From NCBI RefSeq assembly GCF_016405885.1, contig NZ_JAEKGC010000007.1, positions 62,001 to 126,000 of the forward strand: DNA of 64,000 nucleotides. Direction: 5' to 3'. Under the pieces are notes generated by a model, which saw nothing but the letters and a program-made list of their open reading frames with translations, ran no database searches and was not told the origin of the DNA. The position numbers and the translations under genes were made by a program. Every line of letters begins with the position of its first letter. The first letter of the stretch is position 1. Of this stretch, positions 17,241 to 25,881 are shown piece after piece. The DNA is from Arthrobacter sp. MSA 4-2. Its GTDB lineage: Bacteria > Actinomycetota > Actinomycetes > Actinomycetales > Micrococcaceae.

Positions 17241-17395
17241 GGGCAGGTTCGGCTCCGGTGCCGGTAGGCTTGGAGCCGGACTGTCCCTTCCTGATTTCCG
17301 TAGTTTCTCGTCGGAAATTTGGGAAGGATCCACAGCTTTGCACCCACCATCCCGCGGACCGCACCCAGCGGCCTGCTGACGACCGGAGAACCCCC

Positions 17396-18784
17396 ATGGC
17401 GGCACCCAAATCAGCACTCGACCCAATCATCTCCCTCTCCAAGCGGAGGGGCTTCGTCTTCCAGTCCGGGGAGATCTACGGCGGATCGCGTTCGGCGTGG
17501 GACTACGGGCCCCTCGGCGTTGAACTGAAGGAGAACATCAAGCGGCAGTGGTGGCAGTCGATGGTGCGCGGGCGCGAGGACGTCGTCGGCCTCGACTCCG
17601 CGGTGATCCTTCCCCGCCAGGTGTGGGAGGCCTCGGGCCACGTCGACGTCTTCAGCGACCCGCTGGTCGAGTGCCTCAACTGCCACAAGCGCTACCGGCA
17701 GGACCACCTCGAGGAGGAGTTCGAGGAGAAGAAGGGCCGTGCCCCGGAGAACGGGCTGCTCGACATCACCTGCGCCAACTGCGGCACCAAGGGCCGCTGG
17801 ACCGAACCCCAGAGCTTCTCCGGGCTGATGAAGACCTACCTCGGCCCCGTCGCCAGCGAGGAGGGGATGCACTACCTGCGCCCCGAGACCGCCCAGGGCA
17901 TCTTCGTGAACTTCAACAACGTGCTCACCACCTCCCGGCGGAAGCCGCCGTTCGGCATCGGCCAGATCGGCAAGAGCTTCCGCAACGAGATCACCCCGGG
18001 CAACTTCATTTTCCGCACCCGCGAGTTCGAGCAGATGGAGATGGAGTTCTTCGTCGAGCCCGGCACCGACGACGAGTGGCACAAGTACTGGATCTCCACC
18101 CGCTACGACTGGTACACCGACCTCGGCATCCGCCCCGAGAACCTGCGCCTCTTCGAGCACCCGCTGGACAAGCTCAGCCACTACTCCAAGGGCACCACGG
18201 ACATCGAATACCGCTTCGGGTTCCAGGGCTCGGAGTGGGGCGAGCTCGAAGGCGTCGCCAACCGCACCGACTTCGATCTCTCGACGCACTCGAAGCACTC
18301 CGGGACGGACCTGAGCTACTTCAACCAGGCCACCAACGAGCGCTACACCCCGTACGTGATCGAGCCCGCCGCGGGCCTGACCCGCTCCTTCATGGCGTTC
18401 CTCGTCGATGCCTACACCGAGGACGAGGCGCCCAACGCCAAGGGAGGCGTGGACAAGCGCACTGTGCTCAAGCTCGATCCGCGCCTGGCCCCCGTCAAGG
18501 CCGCGGTGCTGCCGCTGAGCCGCAACGAGGACCTCTCGCCCAAGGCCAAGGAGCTGGCGGCGCAGCTGCGGCGGAACTGGAACATCGACTTCGACGACGC
18601 CGGGGCGATCGGACGCCGCTACCGCCGGCAGGACGAGATCGGCACGCCTTTCTGCATCACCGTCGACTTCGACACCCTCGAAGACCAGGCCGTGACCATC
18701 CGCGAACGCGACACCATGGCGCAGGAGCGTGTCTCCCTCGACAAGGTCCAGGGCTACCTCGCCGAGCGGATGCTGGGCGCCTGA
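17396..18784 (+). CDS. glyS: Glycyl-tRNA synthetase (homodimeric type)
   Basis: Charges tRNA-Gly in the cytosol. The 462-residue protein is the alpha2, eukaryote/archaea-like class II enzyme: it begins with [16 protein letters not shown], has a zinc-type insertion with CLNCHK and CANCGTK, class II motif 2 in [19 protein letters not shown], and motif 3 near SFMAFL. ATG 17396 is supported by GGAGAA at 17384-17389; the frame upstream is non-coding in character. The next gene overlaps its stop by one base. The 155-nt leader (17241-17395) has no T-box that I can see. Confidence 0.97.
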   Translation: MAAPKSALDPIISLSKRRGFVFQSGEIYGGSRSAWDYGPLGVELKENIKRQWWQSMVRGREDVVGLDSAVILPRQVWEASGHVDVFSDPLVECLNCHKRYRQDHLEEEFEEKKGRAPENGLLDITCANCGTKGRWTEPQSFSGLMKTYLGPVASEEGMHYLRPETAQGIFVNFNNVLTTSRRKPPFGIGQIGKSFRNEITPGNFIFRTREFEQMEMEFFVEPGTDDEWHKYWISTRYDWYTDLGIRPENLRLFEHPLDKLSHYSKGTTDIEYRFGFQGSEWGELEGVANRTDFDLSTHSKHSGTDLSYFNQATNERYTPYVIEPAAGLTRSFMAFLVDAYTEDEAPNAKGGVDKRTVLKLDPRLAPVKAAVLPLSRNEDLSPKAKELAAQLRRNWNIDFDDAGAIGRRYRRQDEIGTPFCITVDFDTLEDQAVTIRERDTMAQERVSLDKVQGYLAERMLGA

Positions 18785-19692
18785 TGGCCCTCGAATACCG
18801 TGCCTGGCAGGACGGCGACGACCTCGAGCTGCTCCAGCTGTGGGGCGGCCCGGAGTCGACCCCGTCGGAACAGTTCCGCGGCTCCTTCCGCCCCTCCTCC
18901 GAGGAACCCTGGAACCGGTGCATCACCGCACTCGACCAGGGAATTCCGGTCGCGGCGGGGTTCGCCTATGAGACGGCCCTGCACCCGGAGAGGCTCTGGT
19001 GCTACGTCGAGGTGGCGGCCGATCACCGCCGCTCCGGTGTCGGCTCGACCCTGCTGACGATGCTGCGCCATGAGGCCGCGGCGTCGCCGTCGGGCGTCAC
19101 GGCGCTGCGCAGCAAGGTCCAGCCCGGCAGCTCGGGGGCGGCCTTCGCGGAGGCCACCGGATTCAGCACCATCCAGCGCTCCCGGGTGATTGTGGTGAAG
19201 CCGGGCGCCCTGGCGGCCCCGCGCTTCGAGGACGCCTCCGGACCCCAGCTCGAGGAGGCAGCGACCGGCTCGGTGGAACTCACCTCGGCCGTCGCCGCCT
19301 TCTACACGGCCGTCCACGGCTGGGACCGGGCGGAGATGACCCTTGGCCGGGCTCAGAACCTGCTCCTGGCCGACGCAACCGGAGCCGGAGGGGCGGTGGT
19401 GCTGCGGGACAAGCCCAAGAGCGACGGCGGGTCCATCGCGGCCTTCGCCGTCAGCTACACCTCGGCCCGCACCGACGCTCCGGCCGACGTGCTGCTCGGA
19501 TACGACACGTCCCTGCCCGCATCGGAGCAGGAGGCCGCGGTGGCCAGCCTGCTCGCCATGCTCGTCCACACCTACCCGGTCCAGCTCGAGGTTGACGATT
19601 CGATGACGGCACTGGTGAACGTCGTCGAGCCGCTGCTCGCCGCGGGCTCCGCCGTGGAGGCCGCCCCGGCCACCTTCGTCGTCGCCGGCTGA
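18784..19692 (+). CDS. GNAT-family N-acetyltransferase
   Basis: A 302-residue protein with a GNAT domain in the first half: VAADHRRSGVGSTLL is motif A, the acetyl-CoA pyrophosphate loop. The C-terminal half looks like a second, degenerate GNAT-like domain without that loop. ATG 18784 overlaps the glyS TGA by one base, so it is coupled to glyS translation; this pairing suggests, but does not prove, a role around translation. Substrate unknown. Confidence 0.83.
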   Translation: MALEYRAWQDGDDLELLQLWGGPESTPSEQFRGSFRPSSEEPWNRCITALDQGIPVAAGFAYETALHPERLWCYVEVAADHRRSGVGSTLLTMLRHEAAASPSGVTALRSKVQPGSSGAAFAEATGFSTIQRSRVIVVKPGALAAPRFEDASGPQLEEAATGSVELTSAVAAFYTAVHGWDRAEMTLGRAQNLLLADATGAGGAVVLRDKPKSDGGSIAAFAVSYTSARTDAPADVLLGYDTSLPASEQEAAVASLLAMLVHTYPVQLEVDDSMTALVNVVEPLLAAGSAVEAAPATFVVAG

Positions 19693-19797
19693 CGGCCCGC
19701 ACCGGGGGAGCGGCAGCACCCGGCCGTCTGGCCGCGCCTGCCCGGTGGCTGCCCGCCCGGGCCTCCGGGGTGCGGGCCGTACCGGGCCGCCTGCGGC

Positions 19798-20613
19798 TCA
19801 GCCCCTGCTGTACCGACCGGTGGCGAGGTCGTGGGCGTCCGCGGCGGCCCGCTCGGCCTCCGTCATGGCACCGCCGCCGAGGTGGGCCGGCTGCCACCAC
19901 TCACCGGGGGCCGGGACCAGCGGGAAGGTCTCGATGCACCGCTCGATGCCGTCCTGCAGCTCGGCGCGCAGCTTCTCCGTCTCCGCGGCCACATCCGCGC
20001 CGGGAGTCTGCCGGATGGGCTCGCTCACGTGGATCCGGACCGGAGACCCCCACGCGCGTCGAAGCGAAAAGCCGTGGCCCCGGGTCAGCAGGCGGTGCGA
20101 TCCCCATACCGAGACGGGGATGATCGGCACGCCGGCCTCCGCCGCAAGCCGTACGGCGCCGGTCTTGAGCTCGCGTACCGTGTAGCTGCGGCTCACCCCG
20201 GCCTCGGGGAGGATGGCGACGTACTCGCCGGCGCGCAGCTTCGCCAGCGCGTCGGCGTAGGCCTCGGCCCCGGCACGGCGGTCGGTGACGACGTGCCCCA
20301 GGCCGTACACGATCGGCCCGATCACCGGATGTGATGCCGCCGCCTTCGTGATCATGTACCGCATCTGCACCCGCGCGTGCTTCCAGAGGACGAGTTCGGC
20401 GAAGGCGAAGTCGAGGTAACCAAAGTGGGTGATGGCCACGACGGCGCCCCTTCCGGGCACCGCCCGGCGGGAGCGGCCCTGCAGCGGGTCCGGGGCCTGA
20501 AGGTTGTCGGTGCCCGTGACCTCAACCCGCAGCCGCAGCGCCGCGAAGGTCAGCAGCCCCGCCCGGACCACCGCGCGGTACATCCGGTCGCTCTGCTTCG
20601 GTTTCCATACCAT
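19798..20613 (-). CDS. 1-acyl-sn-glycerol-3-phosphate acyltransferase family protein (PlsC-like)
   Basis: A 271-residue acyltransferase of phospholipid synthesis type, expected at the inner face of the membrane. The catalytic HX4D motif is HFGYLD, and the second conserved block is ILPEAGVSRSYT in place of the usual PEGTRS, a form common in actinobacteria. ATG 20613 with AGGACAGGA upstream is chosen over an upstream ATG that adds a Pro/Gly tail. The C-terminal extension GEWWQPAHLGGGA is also typical of the actinobacterial group. Convergent with the glyS-GNAT pair. Confidence 0.88.
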   Translation of the reverse strand: MVWKPKQSDRMYRAVVRAGLLTFAALRLRVEVTGTDNLQAPDPLQGRSRRAVPGRGAVVAITHFGYLDFAFAELVLWKHARVQMRYMITKAAASHPVIGPIVYGLGHVVTDRRAGAEAYADALAKLRAGEYVAILPEAGVSRSYTVRELKTGAVRLAAEAGVPIIPVSVWGSHRLLTRGHGFSLRRAWGSPVRIHVSEPIRQTPGADVAAETEKLRAELQDGIERCIETFPLVPAPGEWWQPAHLGGGAMTEAERAAADAHDLATGRYSRG

Positions 20614-20647
20614 CGTGTTCCTGTCCTGTTCCGGTTGGTGGAGGGGC

Positions 20648-20664
20648 GGCGGTGGTCCACCGCC
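20648..20664. terminator. Inverted repeat between hydrolase and acyltransferase genes
   Basis: GGCGGTGG-T-CCACCGCC is a perfect 8-bp inverted repeat with a one-base centre, between the stop of the minus-strand hydrolase (20697) and the start of the acyltransferase (20613). It may end the upstream transcript or be an operator; no T-run follows. Confidence 0.35.
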
Positions 20665-20696
20665 CCGGTGACTGTTGCCCGGCCGCACCCGGCGGC

Positions 20697-21461
20697 TCAG
20701 ACACTAATGGCCAGTGGTTCGTCGGCGGCCAGCAGGGTCCGGGCCAGGCGCAGATGCGTGGTCTCGACGCCGGCTCCGGTGTCCGCCGCGAAACGGCTCA
20801 GGATGAAGGAGGCCGGAATGCCGTGCCAGCTGCCGACCTTGCGGAACATGAAGTGCCCGGCGTTGCGGACGCTGACATAGTTCACCGAAGCGGCGAGGGG
20901 CAGGGCGCGCTCGGCGAAGCGGCGGGACTGGCGGGGGCTGGTCCAGCGGTCGGTGTCGCCGTGCACGATCAACAGGTGCCGGTCCTTAATGGGATCCACC
21001 GGGGTGTTGCTTTCAAGCCACGGGGCGAGGGCCGCGACGGCGCGGACCTGGGGGTCGTCCGCCGCGCAGATTGCGGTGAGCCCTCCCATCGAGTGCCCCA
21101 CCAGGTAGACCGGGACGCCCGGATGCTGCTGCCGGATGCGTTCGAGGGCCCACCGTGCGTCCTGCAGCGCCGACATCTCGGGGCCGTTCCAGCCGCGCAC
21201 CCGGTTGCGCAGTGCCAGAACGGCCAGGCCGTGCGGACCGCCCCGGCGGTGGAGGACCTGGGCGAAGGGAATCATCCGGGAGGGGCTGAGGTGCCAACTG
21301 CGCACGGGGTCGAAACTGTGGGCCCGGCCCCCGTGAAGCACCAGGGCGACGGCGGTGACCTCGCCCCGCGGCGCGCGCACCGTCAGGACCGGGTCGGCCG
21401 GCACCGCCGCGCGGCCGGGACGCCGCGGCGTCCCGCCCTGTCCAGCACCGTTCCCGCTCAT
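20697..21461 (-). CDS. Alpha/beta-hydrolase
   Basis: A 254-residue hydrolase. LVLHGGRAHS is the oxyanion strand-loop, GHSMGG the nucleophile elbow, HGDTDRWTS carries the catalytic Asp and VRNAGHFMF the His. No signal peptide or membrane helix. ATG 21461 has a strong GGAGGGG upstream. It lies in the same direction as the PlsC-like gene 83 nt downstream, so a lipid-related role is possible but only by position. Confidence 0.86.
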   Translation of the reverse strand: MSGNGAGQGGTPRRPGRAAVPADPVLTVRAPRGEVTAVALVLHGGRAHSFDPVRSWHLSPSRMIPFAQVLHRRGGPHGLAVLALRNRVRGWNGPEMSALQDARWALERIRQQHPGVPVYLVGHSMGGLTAICAADDPQVRAVAALAPWLESNTPVDPIKDRHLLIVHGDTDRWTSPRQSRRFAERALPLAASVNYVSVRNAGHFMFRKVGSWHGIPASFILSRFAADTGAGVETTHLRLARTLLAADEPLAISV

Positions 21462-21619
21462 CGCGTCCCCTCCAACTCCTGGGCGCCGCCCTCACCGGTG
21501 CACGCCGGGTGCCTTTACCTCCAACCCTAGGCGGCACCGCCCGGGTGTCCACCCTGCGTAGACTCCGTAGAAAAACATTGCTCTTCTGTAACTTCTGCAC
21601 CACCAACCGAAGGATGTCC

Positions 21620-23029
21620 GTGGGTACCAGCCACACTTCGACTGCCGGTTCTTCGGAGCCGACCGCTCCAATGATTGCCACCCGCCGCCGTGCGAATTTC
21701 CTCCTGGCGGCTCTCCTCCTTCCGCTGGGGCTGCTGACGGTCGCCGGCATGTGGTTGCTGTGGCCCTCGGGCGACACCTCGGAGATTTCGGTGGCCAACC
21801 CCTACGCGACCGCGGAGGGGGTCACGTTCGAGACCGGAACGGTGCAGCGCGCGGCCTTCGAGGACTGCCCGTCCTCCCAGCCCACCGTCGACGCCGGCGG
21901 CGAGGCCCTCACCTGCCTGGTCGCCTTCACGGTGCCCGACGCGGGCGGCCCCACGGTGCCCGTCGAAGTGACCCCCGAACTGGCCAAGGCCAGCGCCGTC
22001 GAGGCGGGGGACCGGATCCGGTACCTGAACCTCGAGGGGGTCATCCAGGGTGGATCGGCGCCCTATGTCTTCGTCGACTTCATCCGCACGGTGCCGATCA
22101 TTGCCCTGACCATCCTCTACGCCGTCGTGGTGGTCGCCGTCGCCCGCTGGCGGGGATTCCGGGCGATGCTCGGGCTCGTCGGGGCGCTGTTCATCCTGGC
22201 GCAGTTCATCCTGCCGGGCCTCGTGGAGGGCGCGCCGCCCCTGCTGCTCGGCCTCGTGGGTTCGGTGGCCATCATGATCGGGGTGCTGTACTTCGCCCAC
22301 GGTTTCTCCGCCCGCACCTCGACGGCGCTGCTCGGCACCATCTTCGGCCTGGGCATCACGGCGGTGCTGGCGGCCTGGGCCACCGGGACGGCCCACCTGA
22401 CGGGGGTGGGCGACGACAACGCGTACGCCCTGGTCAACTCCTCCGACCAGTTGTCGATCTCCTCGATCATCCTGTGCGGGCTGATCATCTCCGGCCTGGG
22501 CGTGCTCAACGACGTCACCATCACGCAGTCCTCGGCGGTCTGGGAGCTCTACGAACTTGCGCCGTCAACCCCGGCGCGGCGGTTGTTCGCGGGAGCCATG
22601 CGCATCGGCCGCGACCACATCGCCTCGACCGTCTACACGATCGCGTTCGCCTATGCCGGTGCGGCCCTGCCCGTGCTGATCCTTGTCTCGCTCTACGACC
22701 GGGCCCTGATCGACACCCTCACCAGCGGCGAGCTCGCGGAGGAAGTGGTGCGCACCCTCGTGGGCTCCATCGGCCTTGTCCTGGCCATCCCGGTTACCAC
22801 GGCCATCGCCGTGGCGGTGGTCAAGGCCGTCGGCGGGCGTGGAACGGGTGCGCCGCCGGTGCCCGCCACCGTTCCGGCGGGCCCGGGCGGCACGCCGGAG
22901 CCGGCCCGGCAGGACGCGTTGCAGGAAGCTTTGCAGGGCACACCGTCGCGGGCCGGGAACGCGCCCGGAGCGGAGCCGGAGGTGCCTGCGGGCTCCCGCC
23001 GGGCCCGCCGGGAGGCCGAATCGCACTAG
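21620..23029 (+). CDS. YibE/F-like multi-pass membrane protein
   Basis: A 469-residue membrane protein of the YibE/F family, function poorly known (in lactococci linked to bacteriocin sensitivity and transport). One N-terminal helix is followed by an extracytoplasmic domain of about 110 residues with a Cys pair (DCPSSQP and LTCLVAF), then about seven helices containing the family stretches SSIILCGLIISGLGVLNDVTI and VYTIAFAYAGAALP. GTG 21620 is chosen because GAAGGA at 21609-21614 is well spaced for it but touches the alternative ATG 21614. The C-terminal 70 residues are Pro/Ala/Gly-rich. Confidence 0.83.
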   Translation: MGTSHTSTAGSSEPTAPMIATRRRANFLLAALLLPLGLLTVAGMWLLWPSGDTSEISVANPYATAEGVTFETGTVQRAAFEDCPSSQPTVDAGGEALTCLVAFTVPDAGGPTVPVEVTPELAKASAVEAGDRIRYLNLEGVIQGGSAPYVFVDFIRTVPIIALTILYAVVVVAVARWRGFRAMLGLVGALFILAQFILPGLVEGAPPLLLGLVGSVAIMIGVLYFAHGFSARTSTALLGTIFGLGITAVLAAWATGTAHLTGVGDDNAYALVNSSDQLSISSIILCGLIISGLGVLNDVTITQSSAVWELYELAPSTPARRLFAGAMRIGRDHIASTVYTIAFAYAGAALPVLILVSLYDRALIDTLTSGELAEEVVRTLVGSIGLVLAIPVTTAIAVAVVKAVGGRGTGAPPVPATVPAGPGGTPEPARQDALQEALQGTPSRAGNAPGAEPEVPAGSRRARREAESH

Positions 23030-23141
23030 GCGGCACCGTGGCCGACCCGGAGACGCCGCGCGGCCCCGCGGCGGCGCTGCCGGACCTGGGCCGCCGGGGG
23101 GCCGATGTGCCCGATTTGCCCGCACTTGCGACAATGGAGGG

Positions 23142-24422
23142 GTGACTGCCGTAACCACCCGGACCGCCGGGCCCGCGCTCCGTTCCGCCGCCCCCGCCGT
23201 CGACGCCCCAGCCCTTGACGCGCCTGCCGCAGCTGACGCGGCGGCATCAGCAGGGTCAGTCGACGCCGCCACCCGGCTCGACCTTCCTCCGCTGCGTCTT
23301 GGCCCGATCACCGTTGACACCCCCGTGATCCTGGCCCCCATGGCCGGCATCACCAACAAGGCCTTCCGCCGGCTGTGCCGCGAATACGGCGGCGGACTCT
23401 ACGTCTCCGAGATGGTCACCTCGCGGGCGCTGGTCGAACGCAGCCCCGAATCCCTGCGGATCATTTCCCACGACGAGGACGAGTCGGTCCGCTCCGTGCA
23501 GCTGTACGGGGTGGACCCGGCCACCGTCGGCGCCGCCGTGCGCCTCCTCGTCGAGGAGGACCGGGCCGACCACATCGACCTCAACTTCGGCTGCCCCGTG
23601 CCCAAGGTGACGCGCCGCGGCGGCGGAGCGGCGCTGCCCTGGAAGCTCGACCTGTTCACGGGCATCGTCCAGACCGCGGTCCGCGAGGCCTCCAAGGGCG
23701 GCATCCCGCTGACTATCAAGATGCGCAAGGGCATCGACGAGGACCACCTGACCTTCCTCGAGGCCGGCCGGATCGCCCGCGACAGCGGAGTGGCTGCCGT
23801 CGCCCTCCACGGCCGCACCGCCTCGCAGTACTACTCCGGCAAGGCCGACTGGTCGGCCATCGCCGAACTGCGCAACGCCCTGCCCGACATCCCGGTGCTG
23901 GGCAACGGCGACATCTGGAGCGCCGAGGACGCGGTCCGCATGGTGGGCGAGACCGGCGTCGACGGCGTCGTCATCGGCCGCGGCTGCCAGGGCCGCCCCT
24001 GGCTCTTCGGCGACCTCAGAAACGCCTTCGAGGGAAGTGCCGAGCGCCACCAGCCGGGCCTCGGCCAGGTGGCCGAGACCGTGTACCGCCACGCCGAGCT
24101 GCTCGTCGAAGCCTTCGGCAGCGAGATGATGGGCCTGCGGGACATCCGCAAGCACATGGCGTGGTACTTCAAGGGGTACGTCGTTGGGGGCGAACTGCGC
24201 GCCAAGCTGGCCACGGTGCCCACGCTCGAGGTGCTGCGGGGCCTCCTCGCCGAGCTCGACGCCGATTCGCCCTATCCGGGTGCCGACGCCGAGGGCCCCC
24301 GCGGCCGGGCCGGCTCGCCGAAGAAGACCTCACTGCCGGAGAACTGGCTTCAGTCGCGGCGCCTCAACGAGGCGCAGCAGGCCGACATCTCGGCGGCGGA
24401 ACTGGACGTCTCCGGTGGCTGA
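23142..24422 (+). CDS. dusB: tRNA-dihydrouridine synthase (DusB family)
   Basis: FMN enzyme that reduces uridine to dihydrouridine in tRNA D-loops. The domain starts near residue 50 with ITVDTPVILAPMAGITN; the catalytic Cys is in NFGCPVPKVT, the FMN-phosphate region is GNGDIW and IGRGCQGRPWLF. About 45 Ala/Asp/Pro-rich residues precede the domain, so the GTG 23142 start, which directly abuts GGAGGG and lies 6 nt after GACAAT, is the least certain point; the transcript may be leaderless. dgt follows 72 nt downstream. The 3' end of the gene is close enough for an operon dusB-dgt. Confidence 0.93.
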   Translation: MTAVTTRTAGPALRSAAPAVDAPALDAPAAADAAASAGSVDAATRLDLPPLRLGPITVDTPVILAPMAGITNKAFRRLCREYGGGLYVSEMVTSRALVERSPESLRIISHDEDESVRSVQLYGVDPATVGAAVRLLVEEDRADHIDLNFGCPVPKVTRRGGGAALPWKLDLFTGIVQTAVREASKGGIPLTIKMRKGIDEDHLTFLEAGRIARDSGVAAVALHGRTASQYYSGKADWSAIAELRNALPDIPVLGNGDIWSAEDAVRMVGETGVDGVVIGRGCQGRPWLFGDLRNAFEGSAERHQPGLGQVAETVYRHAELLVEAFGSEMMGLRDIRKHMAWYFKGYVVGGELRAKLATVPTLEVLRGLLAELDADSPYPGADAEGPRGRAGSPKKTSLPENWLQSRRLNEAQQADISAAELDVSGG

Positions 24423-24494
24423 CTCCCCGGACATGCGGCGTTCCGCGGCACGCCGCGCCGACCACGACCACCGGCCGAAAGGCAGGAAGGGCTC

Positions 24495-25778
24495 ATGAGC
24501 TTTCCCTCCGCACCACTGACGGCGGGCTACGCCGTCGAGGATCTCCACCGGTGGGTCGACGAGCCCGCCAAGAGCACCCACCGCTCCGATTTCGAACGGG
24601 ACCGTGCCCGGGTCCTCCACTCCTCGGCGCTCCGGCGCCTTGGCGCCAAGACCCAAGTCGTGGCCCCGGACACCGACGACTTCGTGCGGACCCGGCTCAC
24701 CCACAGCCTCGAGGTCGCCCAGGTCGGCCGCGAACTCGGCCGCTCCCTTGGCTGCGACCCCGACATCGTCGACGCCGCCTGCCTCGCCCACGACCTCGGC
24801 CACCCGCCCTTCGGGCACAACGGCGAGACTGCCCTGAACGAGATCGCCCACGGCATCGGCGGGTTCGAAGGCAACGCCCAGACCCTGCGGCTGCTCACCC
24901 GCCTCGAACCGAAGGTCATCCGCCCCGACGGCACCTCGGCGGGCCTCAACCTCACCCGGGCCAGCCTCGACGCCGCCTGCAAGTACCCCTGGACGGCCGC
25001 GGACGCCCCGCTGATCAACGGGCACCGCACCTCCAAGTTCGGCGCTTACGACGACGACCTTCCGGTCTTCTCGTGGCTGCGCGCCGGCGCTCCCGCCGGC
25101 CGCTCCTGCCTTGAGGCCCAGGTGATGGACCTGGCCGACGACATCTCCTACTCGGTGCATGACGTCGAGGACGCCATTGTCGCCGGGCACCTCCAGCTGC
25201 GCTGGATGGACAGCCCCGACGCGCGGGCCCGCGTGGTGGGCTACACCCAGCAGTGGTACCTGCCCGGCAGCGACCCGGCCGCCGTCGATGCGGCCCTCGC
25301 GCGGCTAGAGAAGACAGCAGTCTGGGTGCGCGAGGCGGACGGGAGCCGCCGCTCCATGGCCGCCCTGAAGAACATGACCAGCCAGCTGATCGGCCGCTTC
25401 TGCCTGAGCGCCCTCGAGGCGACCCGCGCCATCTACGGCACGGACCCGCTCACCCGCTACGCGGCGCAGATGGTGGTCCCCGAGGAGACGCAGCTCGAGA
25501 TCGCCGTGATGAAGGGCCTGGCCACCACCTACGTGATGACCACCGATCACCGGCAGCCGCTCTACGAACGCCAGCGCGAGGTGCTCTCCTCCCTCGTGGC
25601 GCAGATGGCCGCCAACGGGGATCGCTACCTCGAACAGTCCTTCGCGGCCGACTGGCAGGCCGCCGGCGACGACGACGCGCGGCTGCGCGTGGTGATCGAC
25701 CAGGTGGCCTCCCTCACTGACGGCTCGGCGCTGGCCCTGCACGAGAGGATCGTCGGGCCCGTCCCTGCCCTTTGGTAG
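24495..25778 (+). CDS. dgt: Deoxyguanosinetriphosphate triphosphohydrolase-like protein
   Basis: A 427-residue HD-domain nucleotide hydrolase that removes triphosphate from dGTP or related dNTPs. The HD motif is spread as expected: TRLTHSLEVA (His), CLAHDLGHPPFGHNGE (His-Asp and downstream His) and LADDISYSVHDVED (Asp). The N-terminal DFERDRARVLHSSALRRL is the family opening. ATG 24495 follows GGAAGGG. Position between dusB and dnaG is common in Actinobacteria. Confidence 0.93.
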   Translation: MSFPSAPLTAGYAVEDLHRWVDEPAKSTHRSDFERDRARVLHSSALRRLGAKTQVVAPDTDDFVRTRLTHSLEVAQVGRELGRSLGCDPDIVDAACLAHDLGHPPFGHNGETALNEIAHGIGGFEGNAQTLRLLTRLEPKVIRPDGTSAGLNLTRASLDAACKYPWTAADAPLINGHRTSKFGAYDDDLPVFSWLRAGAPAGRSCLEAQVMDLADDISYSVHDVEDAIVAGHLQLRWMDSPDARARVVGYTQQWYLPGSDPAAVDAALARLEKTAVWVREADGSRRSMAALKNMTSQLIGRFCLSALEATRAIYGTDPLTRYAAQMVVPEETQLEIAVMKGLATTYVMTTDHRQPLYERQREVLSSLVAQMAANGDRYLEQSFAADWQAAGDDDARLRVVIDQVASLTDGSALALHERIVGPVPALW

Positions 25779-25869
25779 CGCGGTTCCGGGCCTCCGGCCG
25801 CCGCTGACCTCCGCGGCGGCGCAGCGGGGCCGCCGGGGCGCCGCCACCGAAGGTGTCAGTGGCGGGGCC

Positions 25870-25875
25870 TAAACT
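25870..25875 (+). promoter_or_regulatory. Leaderless-type -10 box of dnaG
   Basis: TAAACT at 25870-25875 is followed by six bases and then ATG 25882. This is the same hexamer and spacing as at 16221. No Shine-Dalgarno is present, so the dnaG mRNA is probably leaderless. Confidence 0.65.
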
Positions 25876-25881
25876 GTTGTC

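Noticed and set aside
17241..17395. Search for a T-box riboswitch before glyS
   Set aside because: No T-box core sequence or specifier stem was found; actinobacterial T-boxes are mainly before ileS.
19693..19779. 11-bp complementary arms (CGGCCCGCACC and partner) between the GNAT and acyltransferase genes
   Set aside because: The arms are 65 nt apart in GC-rich DNA; such pairing is expected by chance and no compact stem forms.
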